This document shows, piece after piece, positions 28,898 through 37,833 of a stretch of 64,000 nucleotides of DNA. The notes below the pieces were generated by a model, which saw only the letters and a list, made by a program, of their open reading frames with translations, was not told the origin of the DNA and made no database searches. This stretch comes from Paludibacteraceae bacterium (GTDB taxonomy: Bacteria; Bacteroidota; Bacteroidia; Bacteroidales; Paludibacteraceae). A program made the position numbers and the translations under genes. The stretch spans positions 42,069-106,068 of the forward strand of contig JAFZLC010000055.1 in the NCBI GenBank assembly GCA_017551675.1. The letters run 5' to 3'. Position 1 is the stretch's first letter, and the number at the start of each line of letters is the position of its first letter.

Positions 28898-28990
28898 ATC
28901 ATTCAAATTTACGGGAATCAAAACAATTCCCTGATTAGTTATTATGGTGAAACCTCACCTTATTTATGAGAAGGAACAGAATCTAGGTCA

Positions 28991-31150
28991 TCAGGTTCTA
29001 TTCACTGACTTCACACCTTTGATGCTTTTGATTTTCTTTATCAATTGTTCCAACTGTTTCATATCCAATACATTCACTGTGATTTTACCTTGGAACAAAC
29101 CATCGACGGAATCAACCGAGATGGAACGTAAAGAGACATTCGTCTCCTTTTGTATCAAGGAGGTAATATTTGTCACGATACCGATATCATCATTACCAAT
29201 CACATGAAGCGTACAAGCATACATTGTACCCGATTTACCAGCCCAACGAGCCTTGATAAATCGATAACCGAAACGAGACATCAATTGAGGAGCATTCGGA
29301 CAATCAGTTCGATGCACTTTGATACCATTTCGAATGGAAACAAAGCCAAAGATATCATCGCCATATATTGGATTACAACATTTAGACAATGAATATTCGA
29401 TTCCCTTCAAATGATCATCAATGACAAGCACATCTTCCTGCGAGGACAAAGTCTCCAATTCAGTCTTCTTCGTGTAATTCTCAACACTCTTGAGTGTATC
29501 ATTCGGACTATCCTTTTCGGAGCATGCGATATAAAGGTCTTTTAGTTTCTGCACATCCAACTTATCATCAATCAATGCTTGATAAAAGTCCTGGATAGCC
29601 TTATAACCGCATTTTTGAGCCATACGGAAGACAATACTCTCATCATACACCAACTTCCAATTCTTCAGTCGGCGTTTTATCATCTCCTTACCCTCTTCCA
29701 TATTGACAGCCTCCTGCTCACGCAAGAACTGCTTAATATGCGTCTTCGCCTTGGAGGTTTGAACGAACGTCAACCACTCCTTATGAGGGAACTGGTTAGG
29801 ATTGGTTACAATCTCCACCTGATCTCCATTGTGTAGTTCAGCGCGAATTGGCACTGCTTTTCCGTTGACTCTTCCTCCTACGCAATGAGAACCCAAATTA
29901 GAGTGTATTTCAAAGGCGAAATCCAACAAAGTGGCACCTTGAGGCAACTTACGCAAATCACCTTTAGGCGTAAAGACGAACACCTCTTTTCGATAGAGGC
30001 TCAATTTGAAGTCGTCCATGCACTCCACATTGTCCGCCTGTGGATTTTCCAACAATTCACGAACATTCGCCAGCCATGAGTCGAAACCAGACTCTGCCTT
30101 GACGCCTTTGTATTTAAAATGAGCTGCGAAACCTTTCTCAGCAATCTCATCCATTCGTTCCGTACGGATTTGAACCTCCACCCACTTACCTTCTGGTCCC
30201 ATCACTGTGGTGTGCAGAGACTCATAACCATTGGATTTAGGAATGGACAACCAATCACGCAATCGCTTAGGATTAGGTTGATATTTATCCGTAACGATGG
30301 AATAAACCTGCCAGCACTCCGATTTCTCTTTTTCTAACGGAGTGGAAAGGATGATACGAATTGCAAAAAGGTCATATACGTTTTCGAACTCCGTATTTTG
30401 CTTCCGCATCTTATTCCAAATAGAATAGATGGATTTTGTTCGTCCTTTGATGATAAACTTGAAGCCCTCCTTTTCCAACTGCTGTTTCAATGGTTCGATG
30501 AACGACTGCATATAGCGATCACGATCAGCAGCCGTCTTTTCCAACTTGATAGCAATATCACGATAGATAGCAGGATTGGTCTGTCGCAAAGAGAGGTCTT
30601 CCAACTCCGATTTGATACGATACAAACCCAGACGATGCGCCAAAGGAGCATACAAATAGGATGACTCCTGCGCAATCTTGTTTCTACGTTCCTCATCGAA
30701 ACGCATAATGATTCGCATCAAATAGAGTTGTTCACATATTAAAATGATGATGACACGGATATCCTCCACAATGGACATCAACAGTTTTCTAAAGTTCTCC
30801 GATTCAACAGAAGGGTTTTTCTTGTAGATTTCAATGGATTTGAACAAGCCCTTCACAATACCCTCCACCTGACCACCATATAAAGAAGAGACCTCCTCCA
30901 TAGACAAGATCTCTTGTTTGACAACACAGTAGACAAGTACGCTGACAACAGGTATTTTACCAATGTTAGCCTCCTCCATCAAGATAGAAGCAACCGCCAA
31001 GGTGCGTTCAACACCATCAAAATCTGTTGTGTCTTCTTGTGAAAAGAGGCGTTCATAAGATTCGTTCAAGGAGTTAAACTCCGTCTCCGTCAGAGAGAGT
31101 TCTGGCGAATTAACAATCTTATCGAATTTTAATTTTAGATCCTTACACAT
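28991..31150 (-). CDS. relA: RelA/SpoT-family (p)ppGpp synthetase with degenerate hydrolase domain
   Basis: A 719-residue long RSH protein. The N-terminal HD hydrolase region is aligned only loosely: the His-Asp pair normally found in ALLHDVVEDT is replaced by VLVYCVVKQE, so hydrolysis of ppGpp is not expected. The synthetase domain is intact (GRTKSIYSIWNKM, YDLFAIRII, RDWLSIPKSNGYESLHTTV, EVQIRT). TGS (VFTPKGDLRKLPQGATLLDFAF), helical, zinc-finger-like and ACT domains follow. It is thus RelA-like, and a bifunctional SpoT/Rel must exist elsewhere in the genome. It makes (p)ppGpp at the ribosome on amino acid starvation. The 31201-31812 gene lies 50 bases upstream. Confidence 0.92.
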   Translation of the reverse strand: MCKDLKLKFDKIVNSPELSLTETEFNSLNESYERLFSQEDTTDFDGVERTLAVASILMEEANIGKIPVVSVLVYCVVKQEILSMEEVSSLYGGQVEGIVKGLFKSIEIYKKNPSVESENFRKLLMSIVEDIRVIIILICEQLYLMRIIMRFDEERRNKIAQESSYLYAPLAHRLGLYRIKSELEDLSLRQTNPAIYRDIAIKLEKTAADRDRYMQSFIEPLKQQLEKEGFKFIIKGRTKSIYSIWNKMRKQNTEFENVYDLFAIRIILSTPLEKEKSECWQVYSIVTDKYQPNPKRLRDWLSIPKSNGYESLHTTVMGPEGKWVEVQIRTERMDEIAEKGFAAHFKYKGVKAESGFDSWLANVRELLENPQADNVECMDDFKLSLYRKEVFVFTPKGDLRKLPQGATLLDFAFEIHSNLGSHCVGGRVNGKAVPIRAELHNGDQVEIVTNPNQFPHKEWLTFVQTSKAKTHIKQFLREQEAVNMEEGKEMIKRRLKNWKLVYDESIVFRMAQKCGYKAIQDFYQALIDDKLDVQKLKDLYIACSEKDSPNDTLKSVENYTKKTELETLSSQEDVLVIDDHLKGIEYSLSKCCNPIYGDDIFGFVSIRNGIKVHRTDCPNAPQLMSRFGYRFIKARWAGKSGTMYACTLHVIGNDDIGIVTNITSLIQKETNVSLRSISVDSVDGLFQGKITVNVLDMKQLEQLIKKIKSIKGVKSVNRT

Positions 31151-31200
31151 AGAAAAAATATCACTTAAGTATGAGTGACTTTATAAATGGGTGAAAGGTT

Positions 31201-31812
31201 TTATTTCACCTTTGCACCCTTTGAAATCATCAAGACTGGATAAGCATACTGATACATCCAATCCTCGCTCAAGTTCAATTTTTCCTTCAACGTACGGACA
31301 TCCATTGCTGCTCTTCTTGCATCAGCAGCTTTAAAATTATTCTCTGTTAATATTTTATGAATAGAATCCTTCGTAGATCGTTTTATTAACGAACGAAAAA
31401 TGGATGGCAAGCGAAGTGTCCATTGCATTTCAGAAGCCAATGCCATGAATAACTGTTGAGAGAAACCTTGAAACAAATAGAAGTAATTAGGGAAATCCTG
31501 TTGACGCTTGCAAACCTTTCTTGCAGAAGCATCAATCTCATTAAAGAAGGATTCCGTCATACCATATTCATTGATCATCAACTTGCTCACATACGCTTTC
31601 TCTGCCACGCCCAAACGTCCTTGAGTAGGTATTTTGAACTTCTGTTTCAATAACTTCAAATCTGGCAACATACGAAAGTCCACGATACCTAAGTTTACTG
31701 CCATTGTAGCCTGCAAATAGACACGAATAAGCGAGTTAAACTCTTCTACTCTATTCCGTACTTCCTCTTCGAGAGATTCCTTTTTTTTCTGTAATTTTTC
31801 TGTTAAACCCAT
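31201..31812 (-). CDS. Conserved hypothetical protein, unknown function
   Basis: A 203-residue soluble protein, helical and basic, with no signal peptide. The N-terminus (KLQKKKESLEEEVRNRVEEF) looks like a coiled coil. A central RLGVAEKAYVSKLMINEYGMTESFF and a Lys/Arg-rich second half contain no motif I know. I have seen it as a Bacteroidales-conserved unknown protein next to the zinc peptidase gene, 28 bases away, so the two are probably one operon. A role with RelA downstream is only positional. An inverted repeat (GTGAAA...TTTCAC, about 31190-31207) overlaps its stop. Confidence 0.7.
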   Translation of the reverse strand: MGLTEKLQKKKESLEEEVRNRVEEFNSLIRVYLQATMAVNLGIVDFRMLPDLKLLKQKFKIPTQGRLGVAEKAYVSKLMINEYGMTESFFNEIDASARKVCKRQQDFPNYFYLFQGFSQQLFMALASEMQWTLRLPSIFRSLIKRSTKDSIHKILTENNFKAADARRAAMDVRTLKEKLNLSEDWMYQYAYPVLMISKGAKVK

Positions 31813-31840
31813 TTTCTTTTATGTGAATAGCGATTATATA

Positions 31841-32509
31841 TTAGTCTCTACGACCTAAATAAATAATAACGTAATACAACAATGTAGCAAGGGAGCTAAG
31901 TGCAGCCACTACGTATGTATAAGCAGCAGAACGAAGCGCCTTAACTGCCATTTGATGATTAGAGAAACTGCTGACACCAGAGTTTTTCAACCATGCCAAT
32001 GCACGAGAACTTGCGTCAATCTCCACTGGCAATGTAACAAAGCTGAACAATGTAGTAAGTGCAAAAAGGCAAATACCAATCAACATTAGTTGAGGGAAAC
32101 TGTTGATGAAGATGATTCCTCCCAACAATATCCATGATACATACTTACTTGAGAAGCTAACTGCGGGAACCATGGCAGAACGCATTTTCAAGAAGGCATA
32201 TCCTCTTGCATGTTGCACTGCATGTCCACACTCATGTGCTGCCACAGCAGCTGCAGCGATATTTGCACAATCATAAACACCTTCACTTAGGTTAAGCGTT
32301 TTATTCATAGGATTATAATGGTCTGTCAATTTGCCATCTACACAGCAAACTGTCACATCATCAATACCATTATCACGTAACATTTGTTCTGCCACCTCTT
32401 TTCCTGTCATAGAGATAGGAGTCTGTGAATATTTATCAAAACGGCTCTCCACCATTTTTGAGACAATAAAACTAGCTATTGCAAATCCTATAAAAATAAT
32501 CCAATACAT
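31841..32509 (-). CDS. Neutral zinc metallopeptidase, membrane-bound (YugP type)
   Basis: A 222-residue protein with a first membrane helix (YWIIFIGFAIASFIVSKMV), the zinc-binding motif HECGH in AAHECGHAVQHARGYAF and at least three further hydrophobic helices. It matches the Zn-peptidase_2/YugP family found widely in Bacteroidota and Firmicutes. The active site presumably faces the cytoplasmic membrane surface. The substrate is unknown. It is followed on the same strand by the unknown 203-residue gene. Confidence 0.9.
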   Translation of the reverse strand: MYWIIFIGFAIASFIVSKMVESRFDKYSQTPISMTGKEVAEQMLRDNGIDDVTVCCVDGKLTDHYNPMNKTLNLSEGVYDCANIAAAAVAAHECGHAVQHARGYAFLKMRSAMVPAVSFSSKYVSWILLGGIIFINSFPQLMLIGICLFALTTLFSFVTLPVEIDASSRALAWLKNSGVSSFSNHQMAVKALRSAAYTYVVAALSSLATLLYYVIIYLGRRD

Positions 32510-32580
32510 ATTCTAATCCTTTTTTTGTTAAACATATTTATCTATTTACAACTCTACAAAACGTTTGCCAAAAGAGAAAG

Positions 32581-32597
32581 TATGACATTTTGTCATA
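32581..32597. repeat. Perfect inverted repeat between M3 peptidase and zinc peptidase genes
   Basis: TATGACA-TTT-TGTCATA: 7-base arms with a 3-base centre, in the 105-base gap upstream of the zinc peptidase and just after the M3 peptidase. It has the size of an operator, but could also be a weak hairpin for the upstream gene's transcript. Confidence 0.45.
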
Positions 32598-32614
32598 AAT
32601 CCCATTCATCAAGG

Positions 32615-34744
32615 TTATTCAATCACACCACAACGTCTTAACAAAGGTTCCACCGTCGGTTCATGTCCGCTGAAACGTTTATATAACTTCATTGGATGTT
32701 CACTTCCTCCCTTTTCCAAAACTTCCTTACGGAAACGAGTAGCAGTCTCTTGATTGAAGATTCCCTCCTTTTTGAAAACAGCAAAAGCATCTGCATCCAA
32801 CACTTCCGCCCATTTATAGCTATAATAGCCAGCAGAATAGCCTCCTGAGAAGATATGGTTGAACTGAGCACTCATCAAGGTTCCATCCACTGACGGTAAT
32901 GTCTGAGCCTCTTTCCATGCTTCTCTCTCGAATGCCATCACATCACCATCAAAAGGCTTCTCAATCGTGTGCCATGCCATATCCAACAATCCGAAACTCA
33001 ACTGTCGCAGTGTGGCATATCCTGTGTTGAAGTTAGCCGAACGACGGATGCGCTCTATCAACTCTGCTGGTATCGGTTCTCCCGTCTGATAATGAACGGC
33101 AAATCCATCCAAATATTCTTTTTCAAACGCCCAATTCTCCATCATCTGTGATGGCAACTCCACAAAATCACGGTATACATTCGTACCCGCCAAACTTGAA
33201 TAGGTTGTATTGGCTACCATGCCATGGATGGAGTGTCCAAACTCATGAATGAAAGTGGTTAACTCATCGAAGGTAAGCAATGATGGCGTAGAATCCGTCG
33301 GACGTGTGAAATTAGTCACGATGGAGATATGCGGACGAACATTCTCACCCTTCTCGTTGATATGCTGACAAAGGTACTCTGTCATCCAGGCGCCACCTCG
33401 TTTACCAGGACGTGGATAGAAATCGGCATAGAAGACTGCCAAAAACGAGCCATCCTTGTCATATACCTCATAAGCATCCACCTCTGGATGATAAACTGGA
33501 ATTTGAGAGTTCTTCTTAAATGTCAAACCATACATCTTGGTTGCCAAACCGAACACACCCTTCTTCACCTTTTCCAATTCGAAATAAGGACGCAATAGTT
33601 CGTCGTTGACACTGTATTTCTCATCTTTCAATTTCTCTGAATAATACGACCAATCCCAAGGCATTATAGTGAAATCAGCACCATGAGCATTCGCATATTG
33701 CTGCACCTCCTCAATCTCTTTCTTCGATGTAGGTTTAAAGGAGACCAAAAGATCATTCAGCAAGCGATAAACATTCTCCTTATTCTCTGCCATGCGATCC
33801 TTCAACTCATACTCGGCATAATTCTTATAACCTAACAATTGAGCTAACTCCAAACGGCAATTAACCAACTCCTTCACTACCGGACGGTTATCATAATCGC
33901 CACCCACAGCCTTCGTATTGTAAGCCATGTAAAGTTGCTGACGAAGGGCACGATTATCTGCATATTTCATAAATGGCACATAACTTGGAGCTGTCAGGTC
34001 GAAACACCAACCCTCCACCTCTTTTTGTTTCGCGCGCTCTTTCGCTGCATCTATGATCATAGCAGGGAGACCAACCAATTGAGCAGAATCCGTTATCACC
34101 ATCTTATATTGGTTGGTGGCATTCAATACGTTTTGTCCGTATTGCAACTCTAACAACGAGAGTTTCTGACTCAACTCACGATAACGCTCACGAGCAGCAC
34201 CTTCCAAATTAGCACCATGATCCACAAAAGAATCGTATGTGTTTTTGAGCAACGTCTTTTGTTCTTCTGTTAAGGTAAGAGAGTCCCTGTGATCATATAC
34301 ATATTTCACTCGCTTAAACAAAGCTTCATTCAAAGAGACATTATTATTGTGTTCTGTCTCCTCTGGTGAAATCTCATTCGCAATGCTATCCATTTTGTCG
34401 CAAGTCTCTGCACTCAACAGATTATAGAAAGCATACTGCACACGAGAAAGGAACTCACCAGATCGTTCCAATGCCACAATTGTATTCTCAAAGGTAGGGG
34501 TCTCTTGATTGTTAACAATCGCCTCTATTTCAGCATCATGTCTCTTGATACCTTCACGCATAGCAGGAAGATAATCAGACAATTTTATTTGATCAAAAGG
34601 GATTGTAGAATACGGAGTATTGAACTCCTGAAAAAACACATTATTATTATTTTCCATATTACGATTATTATCACACGAAGCAATCATTAAAGTACCGCAC
34701 AACATTGCGCAGCACAACAATTTAGGGTTCGATAGTATAGTCAT
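32615..34744 (-). CDS. dcp: M3-family dipeptidyl carboxypeptidase, lipoprotein form
   Basis: A 709-residue zinc peptidase of the thimet oligopeptidase/Dcp family. A signal peptide ends with lipobox IASC (Cys24), so the enzyme is envelope anchored. The active site is TFIHEFGHSIHG near residue 495 with HEFGH as zinc ligands, and a downstream Glu in the family pattern. It cleaves short peptides from the C-terminal end, so probably takes part in peptide nutrition in the periplasm or at the surface. Its start codon lies inside the 3' end of the BrkB-family gene (23 bases overlap), so the two are translationally linked. Confidence 0.93.
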   Translation of the reverse strand: MTILSNPKLLCCAMLCGTLMIASCDNNRNMENNNNVFFQEFNTPYSTIPFDQIKLSDYLPAMREGIKRHDAEIEAIVNNQETPTFENTIVALERSGEFLSRVQYAFYNLLSAETCDKMDSIANEISPEETEHNNNVSLNEALFKRVKYVYDHRDSLTLTEEQKTLLKNTYDSFVDHGANLEGAARERYRELSQKLSLLELQYGQNVLNATNQYKMVITDSAQLVGLPAMIIDAAKERAKQKEVEGWCFDLTAPSYVPFMKYADNRALRQQLYMAYNTKAVGGDYDNRPVVKELVNCRLELAQLLGYKNYAEYELKDRMAENKENVYRLLNDLLVSFKPTSKKEIEEVQQYANAHGADFTIMPWDWSYYSEKLKDEKYSVNDELLRPYFELEKVKKGVFGLATKMYGLTFKKNSQIPVYHPEVDAYEVYDKDGSFLAVFYADFYPRPGKRGGAWMTEYLCQHINEKGENVRPHISIVTNFTRPTDSTPSLLTFDELTTFIHEFGHSIHGMVANTTYSSLAGTNVYRDFVELPSQMMENWAFEKEYLDGFAVHYQTGEPIPAELIERIRRSANFNTGYATLRQLSFGLLDMAWHTIEKPFDGDVMAFEREAWKEAQTLPSVDGTLMSAQFNHIFSGGYSAGYYSYKWAEVLDADAFAVFKKEGIFNQETATRFRKEVLEKGGSEHPMKLYKRFSGHEPTVEPLLRRCGVIE

Positions 34745-36062
34745 GTTCCAAGTATTTTATTAATCGATCGTCTGTCTTGAGCATATTTTTACGGATGGAA
34801 TCCACAAACTCCCACAGATACTCATATTCTGGATTGATATGAAGTTTGAATCTGTCATCTGCGGTTCCTTCCCCATCCAGTTTCAAATAGAACTTTGAAA
34901 TCGACAGTTCTGAAAGATCATCCTTAGGTCTATAGCCGACCAATTCATCATTGACAGACAGCACTTTATCCAATATACCGGCACGACATAGTTTATCCAC
35001 ACACAGTTTAGCCATACGATATGGCATCTTATCAGCAATCTCCACTAGTGTGATGTATTCCTTTCCCTTGTTCCACTTCTCCACACACATTTTTGTCACC
35101 ACCAATGCCGCAAATTCATAATATTTATGACTCATCTTTTTCACATCCTCCGCATGTTCGAATCGACGCAGACACTGGGTAGTAAAGACAAAAGAACAAC
35201 CCACAAGAACCAGTACCCAAGAGAACTGAATGAAGAGCAAGAAGAACGGAATGGCAGCCAAAGCGCCATACACAGCATTATAGGTGGTCATCCAAGACTG
35301 AACGTGGAAATAGGTGAATTTGAACAGATAAAAGGCGCCACCAAAAAGCAGTCCCGCCACTGCAGCATAACGAAATTTCACCTGCGTATTAGGTACAAAC
35401 CAATAAAGCAAAGTGAACGTCAGCCATGTCACAATCATCGGCATGAAAAAGAGTATCAGCTTCAGCGACGGAGAAATCAATATAGAGTCTTGAAAATATT
35501 GAATAGCATATTTAAAGTACAAAGAGACACCGCCCGTAATGAGGATGAGGATAGGTACAAAGAATACGATAGCGATATAGTTAGGTATTCTGTATTTCCA
35601 AGGACGTCTTATCTCTATGGCCCAAATATCATTGAATACACGTTCAATCTGGTTAAACATACGGAAAACGGACCACAATAACATAGCGATACCGGCACCC
35701 ACCAAAGCACCACCCTTTGCTTGTCCCAAATAATTATCCGCATATTTAAAAATTGTCATTACAAAATCCGCATGACTTTGAAAACGAGTGACCACCAAGG
35801 ACTGAACATAAGAGTCAAAACCAAAGCCCCTGGATATGGCCAAAACGAAAGCCAAGATAGGAACGATAGCGAAGGCTGAATAGTAGGTCAACGCTGCCGC
35901 TCTAACATGGATTCTCTTCTCAATGAAATATTTAGAAATCAATCTTATCAGACGAAACAGGTACCAGATCGGACGCATCAACTTGGAGTCGTTCTCATAC
36001 TGAACCGACTCAGACTCAATAGCACCCTTGAACCAATTAATAAAGTTTATTATGGACCTCAT
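34722..36062 (-). CDS. YihY/BrkB-family inner membrane protein
   Basis: A 446-residue protein with about six membrane helices in residues 60-330. The family signature HVRAAALTYYSAFAIVPILAF is visible, then GGALVGAGIAMLLWSVFRMF, NQIERVFNDIW, and TLLYWFVPNTQVKFRYAAVAG. The C-terminal ~130 residues form a soluble tail that looks like a winged-helix region (KWNKGKEYITLVEIADKM). The transport role of this family is not settled. It is the first gene before the M3 peptidase, with 23 bases overlap. Confidence 0.88.
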   Translation of the reverse strand: MRSIINFINWFKGAIESESVQYENDSKLMRPIWYLFRLIRLISKYFIEKRIHVRAAALTYYSAFAIVPILAFVLAISRGFGFDSYVQSLVVTRFQSHADFVMTIFKYADNYLGQAKGGALVGAGIAMLLWSVFRMFNQIERVFNDIWAIEIRRPWKYRIPNYIAIVFFVPILILITGGVSLYFKYAIQYFQDSILISPSLKLILFFMPMIVTWLTFTLLYWFVPNTQVKFRYAAVAGLLFGGAFYLFKFTYFHVQSWMTTYNAVYGALAAIPFFLLFIQFSWVLVLVGCSFVFTTQCLRRFEHAEDVKKMSHKYYEFAALVVTKMCVEKWNKGKEYITLVEIADKMPYRMAKLCVDKLCRAGILDKVLSVNDELVGYRPKDDLSELSISKFYLKLDGEGTADDRFKLHINPEYEYLWEFVDSIRKNMLKTDDRLIKYLEHDYTIEP

Positions 36063-36121
36063 ATTAATCCTCTGATAAATTATTCGTATTGGGGATAATG
36101 ATACCCTCTATAGAAATCTGA

Positions 36122-36475
36122 AAAAATAGTAGGTGTATAAGCCGAGTTCTGTCATCTATGAAAGACGGTTTGTCATTTATCTAGGACTTATGTCACCATA
36201 AGCCTCAAGCAATCTACCCCCCGACATCGGACGAGCAGCCCTACATACGTCGGTATATTTGATCTTACAACCCATGACACGCACAGCAATCAGTATCACT
36301 ACCGACTCTGGTAAGCTCTTACCTCACCTTCTCACCCTTACCAACCGAAGTTGGCGGTTATTTTCTTCTGCGTTCGTTCACTCTCGCGAGCGACTTCCCG
36401 TTAGGAAGCATGGTGCTCTATGTTGCCCGGACTTTCCTCTGACACAAAGTGCCAGCGACAAACCCACCTACTATC
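36122..36475 (-). ncRNA. rnpB: RNase P RNA, bacterial class A
   Basis: On the minus strand the RNA begins near AGATAGTAGGTGGG and ends with CACCTACTA, which pair as helix P1. The conserved P4 partners are visible: GAGGAAAGTCCGGGC near the 5' end and ACAGAACTCGGCTTA near the 3' end. A run of T follows the last helix and ends transcription near 36121. It is the catalytic RNA for 5' maturation of tRNA. The exact ends are estimated to within a few bases. Its protein partner (rnpA) is not in the window. Confidence 0.95.
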
Positions 36476-36488
36476 TTTGCAAAGATAG
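36471..36488. promoter_or_regulatory. Palindromic -7 region of rnpB
   Basis: CTATCTTTGCAAAGATAG is an 18-base perfect palindrome. It contains TATCTTTG on both strands, so it gives a complete -7 box for rnpB (36487-36480, minus) and also one facing the other way (36472-36479, plus). The rnpB start would be near 36475. Confidence 0.6.
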
Positions 36489-36553
36489 CAAGAAATTACA
36501 ATATCAGAACCTATTTTTATGACAATTTATTTAGGATTAATGAACAAATCAAT

Positions 36554-36561
36554 TATATTTG
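36554..36561 (+). promoter_or_regulatory. Promoter (-7 box) upstream of the universal stress protein gene
   Basis: TATATTTG followed by C matches the consensus. The start would be near 36569, leaving a leader of about 160 bases that contains two inverted repeats: TTAATTC/GAATTAA (36662-36677) and ATGGATGT/ACATCCAT (36692-36711). Confidence 0.55.
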
Positions 36562-36569
36562 CAGTATAT

Positions 36570-36701
36570 ATGGTGAGTCTTACAAAACAACTTCACCTTT
36601 TTAAATTAAAACAGTATGACTTGTGGGCTGATAAACTTTTACAGAGCTCACCTAAACAGGTCTTAATTCACGAATTAATTGTTTCTACAAAATGGATGTA
36701 A
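36570..36701 (+). CDS. Possible 43-residue leader peptide ORF
   Basis: A 43-codon frame (MVSLTKQLHLFKLKQYDLWA onward) starts at the predicted transcription start, eight bases after the -7 box, so it would be leaderless. It ends inside the second hairpin, 27 bases before the universal stress protein gene. It has no known homolog that I recognise. It may be noise; conservation would decide. Confidence 0.25.
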   Translation: MVSLTKQLHLFKLKQYDLWADKLLQSSPKQVLIHELIVSTKWM

Positions 36702-36728
36702 ATACATCCATTCCAAGCGTAACAGGCA

Positions 36729-37532
36729 ATGATAGAAGATTCAACAACAAAAGAACAAATATATATAGCCATTGACCCAGACCATTTCCCTGAAAAGGGA
36801 TTTGATTTGGCTTCTCAGATTGCCAATGCACATGAAAAGAATGTTTGTTTCCTCCATATAGCAATGGGGAAAAACGTCAGAGAAAACGTGGAGAGCACAC
36901 TCTCTTCATGGTGTACTCAACACCAAGACAAACTCAAAGGCAATGCAACTTACCATATAATGGATGATGCGGACGACTTCACCGATTTTATGGAACGAAA
37001 CGAAGCAGCGGCAATTATATTTGAACTAACCCAAGAGGGAATCTATAGGAATTGTAAAAGTGCATTGAAAATTTGCAGGGAATTGAGGATTCCTTATTAC
37101 TTCATTAAAAGTGATCAGACTCCTAATTTCAAGAGAGTATTGGTTCCCGTAGGAAATCTTGTGGAAGAGAGAGAAAAAGGAGTCTTCTGTAGTGGTATGG
37201 GAAGAACCTATCACTCGGAGATACTATTGATGACGGCCAACGACTATGGTTCGAGGGCGAAGCAAAACACAGAAGCGATTCAAGCCCTTATGGACAAGCA
37301 ATCACTTCCCTATCAATTTATCACAGCCAAGAAAGACAGTTTCAAAATCGAGATGGAGGCCATGAACAAAGTAGAAGAACTGAATGCAAATCTTCTATTA
37401 ATCTCCGCCTCACGAGATTATGGAATGGACGATATCATATTCGGACCGAAAGAGCAAAAGATCATAAACCGATGTACGGTTCCCGTGATGGTGATCAATC
37501 CTAGGAAAGATTTATATGCATTATGCACCTAA
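36729..37532 (+). CDS. Universal stress protein family protein (two Usp-like domains)
   Basis: A 267-residue cytoplasmic protein with two Usp-like halves. The second starts KRVLVPVGNLVEEREKG, and the end reads LLLISASRDYGMDDIIFGPKEQKIINR followed by VPVMVINPR, the last Usp strand. The glycine-rich ATP motif GxxGxxxxS is only loosely kept (FGPKEQK), so nucleotide binding is uncertain. It stands alone behind the rnpB region with its own promoter. After it an inverted repeat TTCCGTTTT/AAAACGGAA (37562-37607) with a 28-base loop may stop transcription. Confidence 0.75.
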   Translation: MIEDSTTKEQIYIAIDPDHFPEKGFDLASQIANAHEKNVCFLHIAMGKNVRENVESTLSSWCTQHQDKLKGNATYHIMDDADDFTDFMERNEAAAIIFELTQEGIYRNCKSALKICRELRIPYYFIKSDQTPNFKRVLVPVGNLVEEREKGVFCSGMGRTYHSEILLMTANDYGSRAKQNTEAIQALMDKQSLPYQFITAKKDSFKIEMEAMNKVEELNANLLLISASRDYGMDDIIFGPKEQKIINRCTVPVMVINPRKDLYALCT

Positions 37533-37833
37533 CACAAGGCTGATTGTTCATCACATTTTTATTCCGTTTTTCTTATTTTTTATCCATTCAAGAGTGAGAA
37601 AACGGAAACAACAAACGCAAAAGAATGTTCATTAACATAAAATTAACAATAAAATCATCGCTTTAGATAAGTCCAGTCAGACCACTTCGTCGATACATTT
37701 CAGCAGTTAGTCATTACAATTGGCTCAAACGTTCCCAAATGCGGCAAAATCGAGGAAATGGCGGATTTTTTGGCACAGGATTTGGACTATTTTTAGCAAA
37801 TAACGGATGTCGAATAGTAAAAAACTTACAGAT
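37533..37833 (+). promoter_or_regulatory. Gene-free stretch before the DUF6515 gene; weak promoter candidate
   Basis: This 301-base stretch has no credible gene. Near its 3' end TATTTTTA (37788-37795) matches seven of eight -7 positions and would start transcription near 37803. The rest holds the inverted repeat described for the stress protein gene and A/T-rich sequence without other recognisable signals. Confidence 0.35.

Noticed and set aside
36259..36522. An 87-codon plus-strand frame in the rnpB region
   Set aside because: It lies over the RNase P RNA, whose conserved helices are clearly present; coding is not plausible.
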